A stretch of DNA of 43,691 bases from Fibrobacterales bacterium. GTDB lineage: Bacteria; Fibrobacterota; Fibrobacteria; Fibrobacterales; Fibrobacteraceae. Of the stretch, positions 24,561 to 31,826 are shown in pieces. The DNA lies in NCBI GenBank assembly GCA_025997455.1, contig BNUP01000005.1:1-43691 (forward strand), written 5' to 3'. The stretch's first letter is position 1. Each line of letters starts with the position of its first letter. The notes under the pieces were generated by a model. That model saw only the letters and a program-made list of their open reading frames with translations. It searched no databases and was not told where the DNA came from. Position numbers and translations under genes: made by a program.

Positions 24561-25013
24561 ATGGAAAAAACTTTTGCTATGATAAAGCCAAATGCGGTGC
24601 AGTCCGGGCTTGCAGGGCGCATTATTGCAAGATATGAATCGGCACGGTTGTCTGTGGCGGCGATTCGTTTAAAACAGATGACAAAGGCTGATGCCGAAGG
24701 TTTTTATGCCGAGCATATAGGAAAGCCGTTTTTTGCGGAATTGGCACAGTTTATGACGAGCGGGGTTTCTATTCAGTTGGTGCTTGCAGGTGAAAATGCA
24801 ATTGCAAAGGTGCGGGCGATTAACGGAGCAACAAATCCTGCAAAAGCGGAGCCCGGAACAATTCGTTATGACTTTGCAACTTCTATGACGGAAAACGCGG
24901 TGCATTCCTCCGATGGTCCGGAAAGTGCGGCACGGGAAATTGCATTTTGGTTTAAGCCCGAAGAGATTTTTGAATATGAGGCGAATGACCAAAGAGCAAA
25001 ATCAGTTCTCTGA
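24561..25013 (+). CDS. ndk: nucleoside diphosphate kinase
   Basis: Ndk equalises nucleoside triphosphate pools by phosphate transfer through an active-site His. EKTFAMIKPNAVQSGLAGRII opens the family fold. The catalytic His is H115 in NAVHSSDGPESAAREIAFWF. Length 150 aa is slightly longer than usual (about 140). ATG 24561 is preferred to GTG 24555, with GAGAGG as ribosome-binding site. A TACATT box precedes it by about 25 nt, so this gene has a normal leader. The dus gene starts 3 nt after its stop. Confidence 0.95.
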   Translation: MEKTFAMIKPNAVQSGLAGRIIARYESARLSVAAIRLKQMTKADAEGFYAEHIGKPFFAELAQFMTSGVSIQLVLAGENAIAKVRAINGATNPAKAEPGTIRYDFATSMTENAVHSSDGPESAAREIAFWFKPEEIFEYEANDQRAKSVL

Positions 25014-25016
25014 TTT

Positions 25017-26045
25017 ATGAATTTTAAGACAATTCTCTCGCCTATGCAAGGCGTTACGGATTTGCCGTTTCGCCGTTTGTGCAGGGAATTATCGGGAGGA
25101 GGCGCACGCTTTGTCTCGGAATTTCTTTCCACCGATGGTTCAACTTTTTTGACAAAAATAAATTTGAGAGCACTTCGTTTTGATAACGAAGAAAAACCGT
25201 TTTGCGTTCAGTTGTTCGGAATTTTTCCGCAAAAATTAGCGGATGCGGCGGTGCAGGTTGAGGAATTTGGTGCAGATTTTATTGAGTTGAATGCAGGTTG
25301 CCCAGTACCGAAGGTTGCGAGGAAAGGCGGAGGAGCGGGACTTTTGCTCAATTTGCCGAATTTGAAAAATATTTTGAAAACTATGAAAGCGGCAGTGAAA
25401 GTTCCGTTATTTTTGAAGTGCAGAATAGGGTGGGATGAAAATTCAATTTGCATTGACGAGGTTTTGAAAATTGCAGAAGGCGAGGGAGTTTCTCAACTGA
25501 CAATACACGGAAGAACGAGGGTTCAGGGATATAAGGGTTTGGCGAATTGGAATATAATCGGCGAAATTGCAAGCAAGGCAAAAATTCCCGTTATAGGGAA
25601 CGGCGATATTAACAGCGTGGAGAGTGCTTTGCGTGCGGTGCAGTCTTATGGTGTGGCGGGAGTGGCGATTGGGAGAGGTGCGTTGCATAACCCTTGGCTG
25701 CTCGGAGAAATCGCTTGCGAACAACGCCGAAAAATTTCCGTGAAAGAAGTTTGTTCTGCGGTTTTACGATATGCGGAACTTATGCGGGAAGATGGTTTGA
25801 ACGAGGGACAAACTCTGGGTAAGTTAAAGCAATTTTCGGCGAGGTTGTGTAAGAGTTTTGAACCTTCTGTCTCGGAATTTCGTTTGCAACTTTTACGGAC
25901 AAATAACTATGAAGAATTTTTGCAAATTTGGTTAAAATTTCGCGATGTATGCGACACTTCTCAAATACGGTTTAACCCCGACCGCTTGCAAAATCTCAAC
26001 GGTCAGACGATTGACGAGTTGGAATTCGGCAAACAGTTTAGGTAG
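25017..26045 (+). CDS. dus: tRNA-dihydrouridine synthase
   Basis: Dus enzymes reduce uridines of tRNA to dihydrouridine with FMN and NADPH. ILSPMQGVTDLPFRRLCRE is the N-terminal flavin-site strand. ELNAGCPVPKVARKGGGAGL contains the catalytic Cys (C95). LTIHGRTRVQGYKG supplies the phosphate-binding His-Gly-Arg, and PVIGNGDINS and VAIGRGALHNPWLL are late FMN motifs. Length 342 aa fits DusB-like members, though the subgroup cannot be fixed. It probably shares a transcript with ndk. Confidence 0.93.
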   Translation: MNFKTILSPMQGVTDLPFRRLCRELSGGGARFVSEFLSTDGSTFLTKINLRALRFDNEEKPFCVQLFGIFPQKLADAAVQVEEFGADFIELNAGCPVPKVARKGGGAGLLLNLPNLKNILKTMKAAVKVPLFLKCRIGWDENSICIDEVLKIAEGEGVSQLTIHGRTRVQGYKGLANWNIIGEIASKAKIPVIGNGDINSVESALRAVQSYGVAGVAIGRGALHNPWLLGEIACEQRRKISVKEVCSAVLRYAELMREDGLNEGQTLGKLKQFSARLCKSFEPSVSEFRLQLLRTNNYEEFLQIWLKFRDVCDTSQIRFNPDRLQNLNGQTIDELEFGKQFR

Positions 26046-26049
26046 AGGT

Positions 26050-26145
26050 TGTGTCATTCCCGCTTGCACTGCCAAGTTTCTCCACACCCTACACGCCACA
26101 CCCTATACCCACTTCTCCCATACCCTATCCACAATTAACTACTTT
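26050..26145 (+). repeat. CACACCC cassette before catalase
   Basis: CTTGCACTGCCAAGTTTCTCC, then CACACCCTACACGCC, CACACCCTATACCC and CTATCCACAATTAAC. The -10 box type seen elsewhere is not obvious; TTACTTACTAATAGGAG leads into the gene with a good Shine-Dalgarno sequence. Confidence 0.6.
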
Positions 26146-26162
26146 ACTTACTAATAGGAGAT

Positions 26163-27674
26163 ATGAAAATGACAGAAAGCAAGAGATTGACAAATGATGT
26201 CGGTGCACCGGTGGCTGACAATACAAATTCAATAACAGCGGGGGAACGCGGGGCGATGACTTTGCAAAATCCTTGGTTTATTGAGAAGTTGGCACATTTT
26301 GACCGAGAAGTGATTCCCGAACGGAGAATGCACGCTAAGGGTTCGGGTGCATTCGGAACATTCACAACAACGCACGATATTACAAAATATACTAAAGCGG
26401 CTTTGTTTTCACAAGTCGGCAAAAAGACCGAGACTTTTGTGCGCTTTTCAACGGTTGCAGGTGAGCGCGGTGCGGCAGATGCGGAGCGCGATATTCGCGG
26501 CTTTGCGGTTAAATTTTACACGGAAGAGGGGAATTGGGATTTGGTCGGAAACAATACACCCGTATTTTTTTTACGAGACGGTTTGCGCTTTCCCGATTTG
26601 AATCACGCCGTAAAACGCGACCCCAAAACAAATATGCGTTCTGCACAAAACAATTGGGATTTTTGGTCGATGCTCCCCGAAGCCTTTCACCAAGTTACCA
26701 TAGTTATGAGCGACAGAGGCATACCTGCGACTTATCGCAATATGCACGGATTTGGAAGTCATACTTTTAGTATGATTAACGCGAAAAATGAAAGAGTTTG
26801 GGTGAAGTATCATTTACGAACCGAGCAGGGGATAAAAAATTTAAGCGATAAAGAGGCTGAAGAATTGGTCGGTAAAGACAGAGAAAGTCATCAGCGCGAT
26901 TTGTTTGAATCTATTGAGCGCGGGAGTTTTCCAAAGTGGAAATTTTATATTCAAGTTATGACGGAGGAGCAGGCGAATAAGCATAAAGAAAATCCGTTTG
27001 ATATTACAAAAACTTGGAGTCATAAGGAGTTTCCGTTAATAGAAGTAGGAATCTTAGAACTCAACCGCAATCCTGAAAATTATTTTGCGGAAGTTGAGCA
27101 GGCGGCGTTTAATCCTGCAAATGTGGTGCCGGGTTTGGGTCTTTCACCTGATAAACTTTTACAGGCAAGACTATTTGCTTATGGCGATGCTCACCGTTAT
27201 CGTTTGGGTGTAAATCACAATCTCATTCCCGTTAATGCCGCAAAATGTCCGGTTCATTCATACCACCGCGACGGGCAAATGCGCACCGACGGTAACTATG
27301 GCGGGGCGGTCGGCTACCAGCCCAACACTATAGGCGAGTGGGAGGAGCAAAAGTCATACAAAGAACCGCCGCTCGAAATTCGCGGGGCGATGGATTCTTA
27401 CGAACCCAAAGACGATAAGACCGATGATTGTTTTTATCAAGCCGGTGATTTATATCGCTTGCTCACGGAAGACAAGAAAACGGTGTTGATAGAGAATACT
27501 GCGGCAAATATTTCGTCTGTCACAAAAAACATTAAACTGCGCCACGCCGCTCATTGCTACACCGCAGATAAGGATTACGGTGAACGGATAATTAAGGCAT
27601 TAGGACTTGATTCGGATGAAGTGGTAAAGTTATCGAAGTTGTCTCACGCGGAATTGATGAAAGCGACGAGATAA
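26163..27674 (+). CDS. katA: monofunctional haem catalase
   Basis: Catalase splits hydrogen peroxide. It is a small-subunit type of 503 residues. The catalytic His is H57 in RRMHAKGSGAFGTF. FVRFSTVAGERGAADAERD is the proximal signature and VGNNTPVFFLRD holds the distal Asn. RLFAYGDAHRYRLG near residue 340 contains the haem-ligand Tyr. All catalytic residues are present. A Shine-Dalgarno sequence (AGGAG) precedes ATG 26163. Its 3' end overlaps the gluQ frame by 83 nt, convergently. The gene implies exposure to oxygen. Confidence 0.95.
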   Translation: MKMTESKRLTNDVGAPVADNTNSITAGERGAMTLQNPWFIEKLAHFDREVIPERRMHAKGSGAFGTFTTTHDITKYTKAALFSQVGKKTETFVRFSTVAGERGAADAERDIRGFAVKFYTEEGNWDLVGNNTPVFFLRDGLRFPDLNHAVKRDPKTNMRSAQNNWDFWSMLPEAFHQVTIVMSDRGIPATYRNMHGFGSHTFSMINAKNERVWVKYHLRTEQGIKNLSDKEAEELVGKDRESHQRDLFESIERGSFPKWKFYIQVMTEEQANKHKENPFDITKTWSHKEFPLIEVGILELNRNPENYFAEVEQAAFNPANVVPGLGLSPDKLLQARLFAYGDAHRYRLGVNHNLIPVNAAKCPVHSYHRDGQMRTDGNYGGAVGYQPNTIGEWEEQKSYKEPPLEIRGAMDSYEPKDDKTDDCFYQAGDLYRLLTEDKKTVLIENTAANISSVTKNIKLRHAAHCYTADKDYGERIIKALGLDSDEVVKLSKLSHAELMKATR

Positions 27675-28392
27675 AATTTATTCCTTCTGCCCAAGAGATT
27701 TCGGTGTTTGTTCCGAGAAGTTCGCCGAGAACTTTTTTTGGAGAAATGCCGTTTTCTCTCAGCGTGCAAATTCCCGTTGAACCATCGCGCTTGCTCAATT
27801 TTTTGCCGTTTTTGTCAAAAATCAAAGAGTGATGTATAAACTCCGGCATTTCGCTTCTTCCTAAAATTTTTGCGAGTGTTATTTGCTTTTCTATTGAATC
27901 TTTTAAGTCTTCTCCGCGAACTATTAAATCGATATTTTCTTCAAAGTCATCAACCACCACCGCAAATTGATATGTCCATTGGTTAAAGATGTCTTTTACG
28001 GGAAAATTTATGTTTTCTGATGCAAATATAATTTTCGGGTTGTCTGTTAAGAGGTTCGCAGTCGTCTCTGAAAGACTCTTTGTTTTATGAGATAAAGTTT
28101 CGGAGATTACTTTATAAAGTAGTCCCCTATCTTGCAAAATTTTGAGATATGCCTCGTATATGTCGTTTCTCTCGCTTTGAACGCTTTCACTTTCCCATTC
28201 AAATCCGAGCCATTCCAAATCTTTTTTTATTGTGTCGGTAAAATGTTGAGTGCATCTTTTGCGGTCGTGATCTTCTATGCGCAAATGAACGCTTGCTCCC
28301 CTCGCTTTTGCAACTGCGGAAACGCAAAGTGCACTCCAAATATGTCCCTTATGCAAATATCCCGTTGGGCTTGGAGCAAATCTGGTTTTCAT
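27592..28392 (-). CDS. gluQ: glutamyl-Q tRNA(Asp) synthetase carrying an in-frame repeat insertion
   Basis: GluQ-RS attaches glutamate to the queuosine of tRNA(Asp). It is a short GluRS paralogue without the anticodon domain. RFAPSPTGYLHKGH holds the HIGH motif (14-17), LRIEDHDRKRC follows, and KLSKRDGST is the KMSKS equivalent. Residues 94-117 are encoded by a mosaic hairpin element (28046-28114). They replace the region where the family has its zinc-binding CxC...Yx3C motif; no cysteine is left there. The C-terminal 25 residues overlap katA and look like read-through past a lost stop, since GAATAA lies one base out of frame near 27690. Activity is uncertain. Confidence 0.8.
   Translation of the reverse strand: MKTRFAPSPTGYLHKGHIWSALCVSAVAKARGASVHLRIEDHDRKRCTQHFTDTIKKDLEWLGFEWESESVQSERNDIYEAYLKILQDRGLLYKVISETLSHKTKSLSETTANLLTDNPKIIFASENINFPVKDIFNQWTYQFAVVVDDFEENIDLIVRGEDLKDSIEKQITLAKILGRSEMPEFIHHSLIFDKNGKKLSKRDGSTGICTLRENGISPKKVLGELLGTNTEISWAEGINFISSLSSIPRETTSITLPLHPNQVLMP
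28046..28114 (-). repeat. mosaic hairpin element inside gluQ, in frame
   Basis: On the minus strand AAAGTAATCTCCGAAAC, TTTATCTCATAAAACAA, AGAGTCTTTCAGAGACGAC and then GCGAACCTCTTAAC match the element at 23544-23606 with an internal deletion. Translation in gluQ is KVISETLSHKT, against VISKELPQTLSHKT in the acyltransferase: same strand and same frame. Confidence 0.85.
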
Positions 28393-28397
28393 ATATT

Positions 28398-28916
28398 TTA
28401 ACTTAATCTTTCTATTTCTTTTTTAATTTCTAAAATTACTTCTTTGTTGGCAATTTCCCCATCAAGACTGAAAACAACAAACACTTTTCCGCCAAATTTG
28501 TCTTCAAAATCGGCAAAACTTGCTTTCATTCTTTCGGTTGCAGAATAATTGCCGAAATTTGCCTTTGCCGTAACGGGTTTTATCTGAATGCCTAATGCTT
28601 TGCTGCCAACTTTTGCAACATAATCAATATCGCCTGCGTGGTCGAGTTCAGGGTTGCTTTCTTCAAAAGTGATTGTTGAAAAAATCTTTGCCAAACCATC
28701 ATTCACCACTGATTTTTCGCGCAAAAAGCCGTCAAAAGTGCGATTAATTGTCAGATTGTAAATATAATCTATGCAATCTTGCAAAGTCAGTTGGCTAAAT
28801 GCTGCCTGCCATTCGGGAATAACCACTTCTGTGATTTTTTCGTGAAGGCGTTCGCCGAGTTCTGTGATAATTTGAGGATTATTTCTTAAAATATCATTGA
28901 TTATAATATTTCCCAT
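28398..28916 (-). CDS. putative restriction-associated nuclease
   Basis: I do not firmly recognise this 172-residue protein. It lies 2 nt after a MvaI/BcnI-type endonuclease gene and in the same operon. DHAGDIDYVAKVGSKALGIQIKP has the D...xIxxKP layout of a PD-(D/E)XK nuclease core, with an acidic residue before a hydrophobic-x-K strand. KFGGKVFVVFSLDG would be the next strand. It may be a second restriction enzyme or a nicking/accessory subunit. The gluQ ATG lies 6 nt after its stop, so gluQ may be read from the same transcript. Confidence 0.5.
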   Translation of the reverse strand: MGNIIINDILRNNPQIITELGERLHEKITEVVIPEWQAAFSQLTLQDCIDYIYNLTINRTFDGFLREKSVVNDGLAKIFSTITFEESNPELDHAGDIDYVAKVGSKALGIQIKPVTAKANFGNYSATERMKASFADFEDKFGGKVFVVFSLDGEIANKEVILEIKKEIERLS

Positions 28917-28918
28917 AA

Positions 28919-29704
28919 TTATAAAATTGTAGTTGCTTTTTCATATAAATTTGTGAAACAATTTTGTCGCAATCTAAATTTTGTGCCGTGATTATGCCCT
29001 GTTCGAGCATCAAAATCAACTAAAATATTTCCGTTTTCAAGTTCTTTTAAGAAACCGTCAAAACTGAATTTTTGCAACATTGTAACCTTGGAATATTTAT
29101 AAAATTCAATGCCGTCTTCTTTCTTAACTTCGGCTTGTACATAAAAGCAGTTCAGCAATTTTGTTCCTGCTTTATTTGCTAAATCGTCAAAACCCCAATA
29201 TGGTTGTGGGTTTAATTCGCTTAATCCAATGCGTTGTTTGACCTCTTTTAGCCAATCTTTGTGAGTGTCAGATACTTTGGTATGGTCAAATGAAATCAAT
29301 ACTTTTCTGTTCTCGCGGTCAATTTTTACCATAAATCCGCGGTCGCTTGGCGAATTTCCGTGAATTGTTTGGCGAAAACTCATTTCATCACCTGGATATT
29401 TTTTCCCGGCATCTTGGTGTTGCCAACCATAATTTAACAGTAAAACTTGCGGGACAAATTTTACCGCTCTTGGCGAAGGCTCTATGTGAAACAAAGTTGT
29501 CAAAGAAGTTGTATCAATTCTTTGCGATTTCAATTCCCACTCGGCAGCATTTGGAATAGGCAAATTGTTTTCTTCAATGCCCAACAAGTCTTCGAGTGTG
29601 TTTACAACTCCACCGGCATTTCCTTTACGACCGTTTTCAATCCAACCTTGCTCGGCAATTTTGTGGAACTCTTTAATGAGATTTTCTTTTGTATATAACT
29701 GCAT
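28919..29704 (-). CDS. MvaI/BcnI-family type II restriction endonuclease
   Basis: MvaI and BcnI cut CCWGG and CCSGG as monomers. The N-terminal half here, GWIENGRKGNAGGVVNTLED, LLGIEENNLPIPNAAEWELK and SQRIDTTSLTTLFHIEPSP, has the family's layout. The D/E...ExK nuclease core lies in LED and EWELKSQR. Length 261 aa is normal. ATG 29704 is chosen over TTG 29713; it begins 1 nt after the methylase stop. The exact site cannot be read from the sequence, but methylase type and family suggest a CCNGG-like target. Confidence 0.82.
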   Translation of the reverse strand: MQLYTKENLIKEFHKIAEQGWIENGRKGNAGGVVNTLEDLLGIEENNLPIPNAAEWELKSQRIDTTSLTTLFHIEPSPRAVKFVPQVLLLNYGWQHQDAGKKYPGDEMSFRQTIHGNSPSDRGFMVKIDRENRKVLISFDHTKVSDTHKDWLKEVKQRIGLSELNPQPYWGFDDLANKAGTKLLNCFYVQAEVKKEDGIEFYKYSKVTMLQKFSFDGFLKELENGNILVDFDARTGHNHGTKFRLRQNCFTNLYEKATTIL

Positions 29705-29705
29705 A

Positions 29706-30485
29706 TTAATCAAATAATTGAAGTGTTTTAAATTTTAATAATTCGCTCTGTATTTTATTTTTTGCAATACGTTTTTCAGCCATTTCGCAATAATCTGGCG
29801 ATAATTCAATGCCAATATAATTGCGTTTTAAACCCATTGCAACAATGGCAGTTGTTCCACTTCCCATAAATGGGTCGAGTATAATTTTAGCATCTGTTGA
29901 GCCTATAATTCTATCAATTAAAGCAACCGGAAAAGGTGCGGGGTGTCCATTTTTCATTTCTTGCGTAAATTCCCAAACATCGCCAACTCCGTTTGACTTT
30001 GGAATAAGTTTAAAATCAGGTTTGGCTATCAAGTAAATAACTTCGTAGGTTGGTAAAAAATAACCGGGATTAAAATTTATTCCGCCTTTGCGCCTCCATA
30101 TAATAATCTGTCGTATAGGAAAATTACCCACAATGTCTTGTCTATCTTGCAACAACCCATCTTGAACACGCCATTTGTGGTTATAAAAAATTGCACCATC
30201 ATTTTTGATTAGTCGAAACATTTCTGTTAAACAATCAAATTGCCATTTTACATATTTTTCGTGTGGCATATTGTCGTCATAATGGCTGTAACCATTTTGC
30301 AAAGCGGCATGTGCCCATTTTCCGCTCGTGGTACAAGGTTTCATTCCGTTGCCGGTTGAATTTTTGAGATTGTAGGGCGGTGAAGTTACAACCAAGTCAA
30401 CAGAACTACTTGGCATCTCTTTCATAACTGTCAAACAGTCACCGCATATAATTTTATCTAAATATTGTACTAAACTTTCTTTCAT
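29706..30485 (-). CDS. type II DNA methyltransferase, N4-cytosine/N6-adenine, beta class
   Basis: It protects the cognate sites of the neighbouring endonuclease. Motif IV (VDLVVTSPPYNL) comes first and motif I (DPFMGSGTTAIVA) near the C-terminus, the beta-class order. TSPPY is the form common in N4-cytosine enzymes. Length is 259 aa. A TACATT box (30499-30494, minus strand) ends 8 nt before the ATG, so the methylase, the first gene of the operon, probably has a leaderless mRNA. Having the methylase first fits the need to protect DNA before the nuclease appears. Confidence 0.9.
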   Translation of the reverse strand: MKESLVQYLDKIICGDCLTVMKEMPSSSVDLVVTSPPYNLKNSTGNGMKPCTTSGKWAHAALQNGYSHYDDNMPHEKYVKWQFDCLTEMFRLIKNDGAIFYNHKWRVQDGLLQDRQDIVGNFPIRQIIIWRRKGGINFNPGYFLPTYEVIYLIAKPDFKLIPKSNGVGDVWEFTQEMKNGHPAPFPVALIDRIIGSTDAKIILDPFMGSGTTAIVAMGLKRNYIGIELSPDYCEMAEKRIAKNKIQSELLKFKTLQLFD

Positions 30486-30502
30486 AAATTATAAATGTAG
30501 AA
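30486..30502 (-). promoter_or_regulatory. -10-like box before the restriction-modification operon
   Basis: Minus strand TTTTCTACATT with hexamer TACATT at 30499-30494, 8 nt before the methylase ATG. It has the same form as the host-type boxes. Confidence 0.5.
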
Positions 30503-30542
30503 AATTTTTTATATGTTCTTTACACTTGCTTTGCGAGTTTTG

Positions 30543-31790
30543 TTATTTTTCCCTCTCCTTCCTAACTTTCCATTCGTTATATGCAGTGCAAGTGCCGTAA
30601 AGTATTATAATTAAGAGAATTGTTGCAAGTATATTATTAAAGGGATTGTATTTCCAATGCACAACTTTATCTAAATATAAATGCAAAAATTCGATTAAAA
30701 CGCTGTGTAAAAGGTATGTGTAAAAACTTGCTTTGCCGATTTTGCGAATCCATTTGAGCGACAAAACTTGCACGAATAAACCGCGATTATTAGCGAGCAA
30801 AACCACAAGTATGCAGTAGAGCAGAGGGGAAATTATATGATAAGAATATTGCGAATTTATAAAGTGCAATGCGTGGGAATGCGTTGAGTTGAGATATAGC
30901 AAAATGCATACCGTTAAAATGGCGGTATCGTTAAAAATTGCTTTTTTGGGCAAAGGAATTTTGCCGTTCAAAAATAGTCTGCCGAGCACAAGTCCGCAAA
31001 AAAATTCAATTCCTCGCAGGGCATTTGGCAACTCACCAAAATAATTTATACACAGAATTAAAATTACCCAAAAAAACAAAAACATTCCCCATAAAGAAGA
31101 ACTCATTGTTTTATGAGATAAAGTTTGCGGGAGTTCTTTTGAGATTACTATATGACCGGGGTTTTTAAGGGGGCGATTGGTGAGCGAAGTCGAATCTGCC
31201 CCCTTAGGCGGACACATCGTTGCATTCAGTTCCGTGCTTCGCACTCCCTCTACACAACCTGCGATGTCTCGGTTGCTCGGTGCAGGGGGAACGCTCCCGC
31301 TTTCATAATAGACATTTAACATTTTGCAAAATGCAGGAGTAAGTGAATAACACAAAAAAAATACCGATAATGTCCAAGACGGTTGGTTTAGGTGAAAACC
31401 CAAATTCGGAACAAAAGTCCATAGCAGCGAAATGTGTAAGGCGAGCGTTTTTAATGCAAATTCTGGGTTGTCTAAAATATGAGTTCGGTAGATGGTAATT
31501 GCAAAAATTAACAGAGTGCAAACGATATGCAAAGGATAAAGTCGAAAGAATCGTTCTTTCATAAAATTGCCTATTCGAGGAATGCGATTCGGATTGCCGA
31601 AAATAACAGAGTAAATAAATCCGCTCAGCACAAAAAATACCGATGCGTTAAAAACAGGTGTAGATGTCGCAGAAAAAAGTGTGCTGTTTTTTGCGTAAGT
31701 TAATAAATCCGAAGTTGAAAAATGCAACAATACAATATTGAGCGAGGCAAGCAATCGCAGTCCGTCGAGTGCGGGAAAATACGGCTTCAA
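30543..31790 (-). CDS. acyltransferase_3 (OafA/YrhL type) with in-frame repeat insertion
   Basis: An integral membrane acyltransferase that O-acetylates or acylates surface glycans. FPALDGLRLLASLNIVLLHF is the family start, with the catalytic His in the first helix. FFVLSGFIYS and ERFFRLYPLHIV follow, and about ten membrane helices are seen. Residues ~163-232 are hydrophilic and coded by a mosaic element (31097-31310). They lie between helices (before SSSLWGMFLFFWVILIL), so the fold may tolerate them. The only possible start is TTG 31790; an in-frame stop lies 4 codons upstream. It follows gltA on the same strand by 36 nt. Confidence 0.85.
   Translation of the reverse strand: MKPYFPALDGLRLLASLNIVLLHFSTSDLLTYAKNSTLFSATSTPVFNASVFFVLSGFIYSVIFGNPNRIPRIGNFMKERFFRLYPLHIVCTLLIFAITIYRTHILDNPEFALKTLALHISLLWTFVPNLGFHLNQPSWTLSVFFLCYSLTPAFCKMLNVYYESGSVPPAPSNRDIAGCVEGVRSTELNATMCPPKGADSTSLTNRPLKNPGHIVISKELPQTLSHKTMSSSLWGMFLFFWVILILCINYFGELPNALRGIEFFCGLVLGRLFLNGKIPLPKKAIFNDTAILTVCILLYLNSTHSHALHFINSQYSYHIISPLLYCILVVLLANNRGLFVQVLSLKWIRKIGKASFYTYLLHSVLIEFLHLYLDKVVHWKYNPFNNILATILLIIILYGTCTAYNEWKVRKEREK
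31097..31310 (-). repeat. mosaic hairpin element inside the acyltransferase gene, in frame
   Basis: On the minus strand it matches 23416-23590 over about 190 positions. Hairpin TAAGGGGGC (minus strand 31206-31198) pairs perfectly with GCCCCCTTA (31174-31166). This hairpin is 24 nt (8 codons) longer than in the 23416 copy, so the frame is kept. Coded peptide: GSVPPAPSNRDIAGCVEGV, RSTELNATMCPPKG, LKNPGHIVISKELPQ, TLSHKT. Confidence 0.92.
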
Positions 31791-31826
31791 CCAACTATCC
31801 TACTGATGTAATTGAATCTTCGCGGG

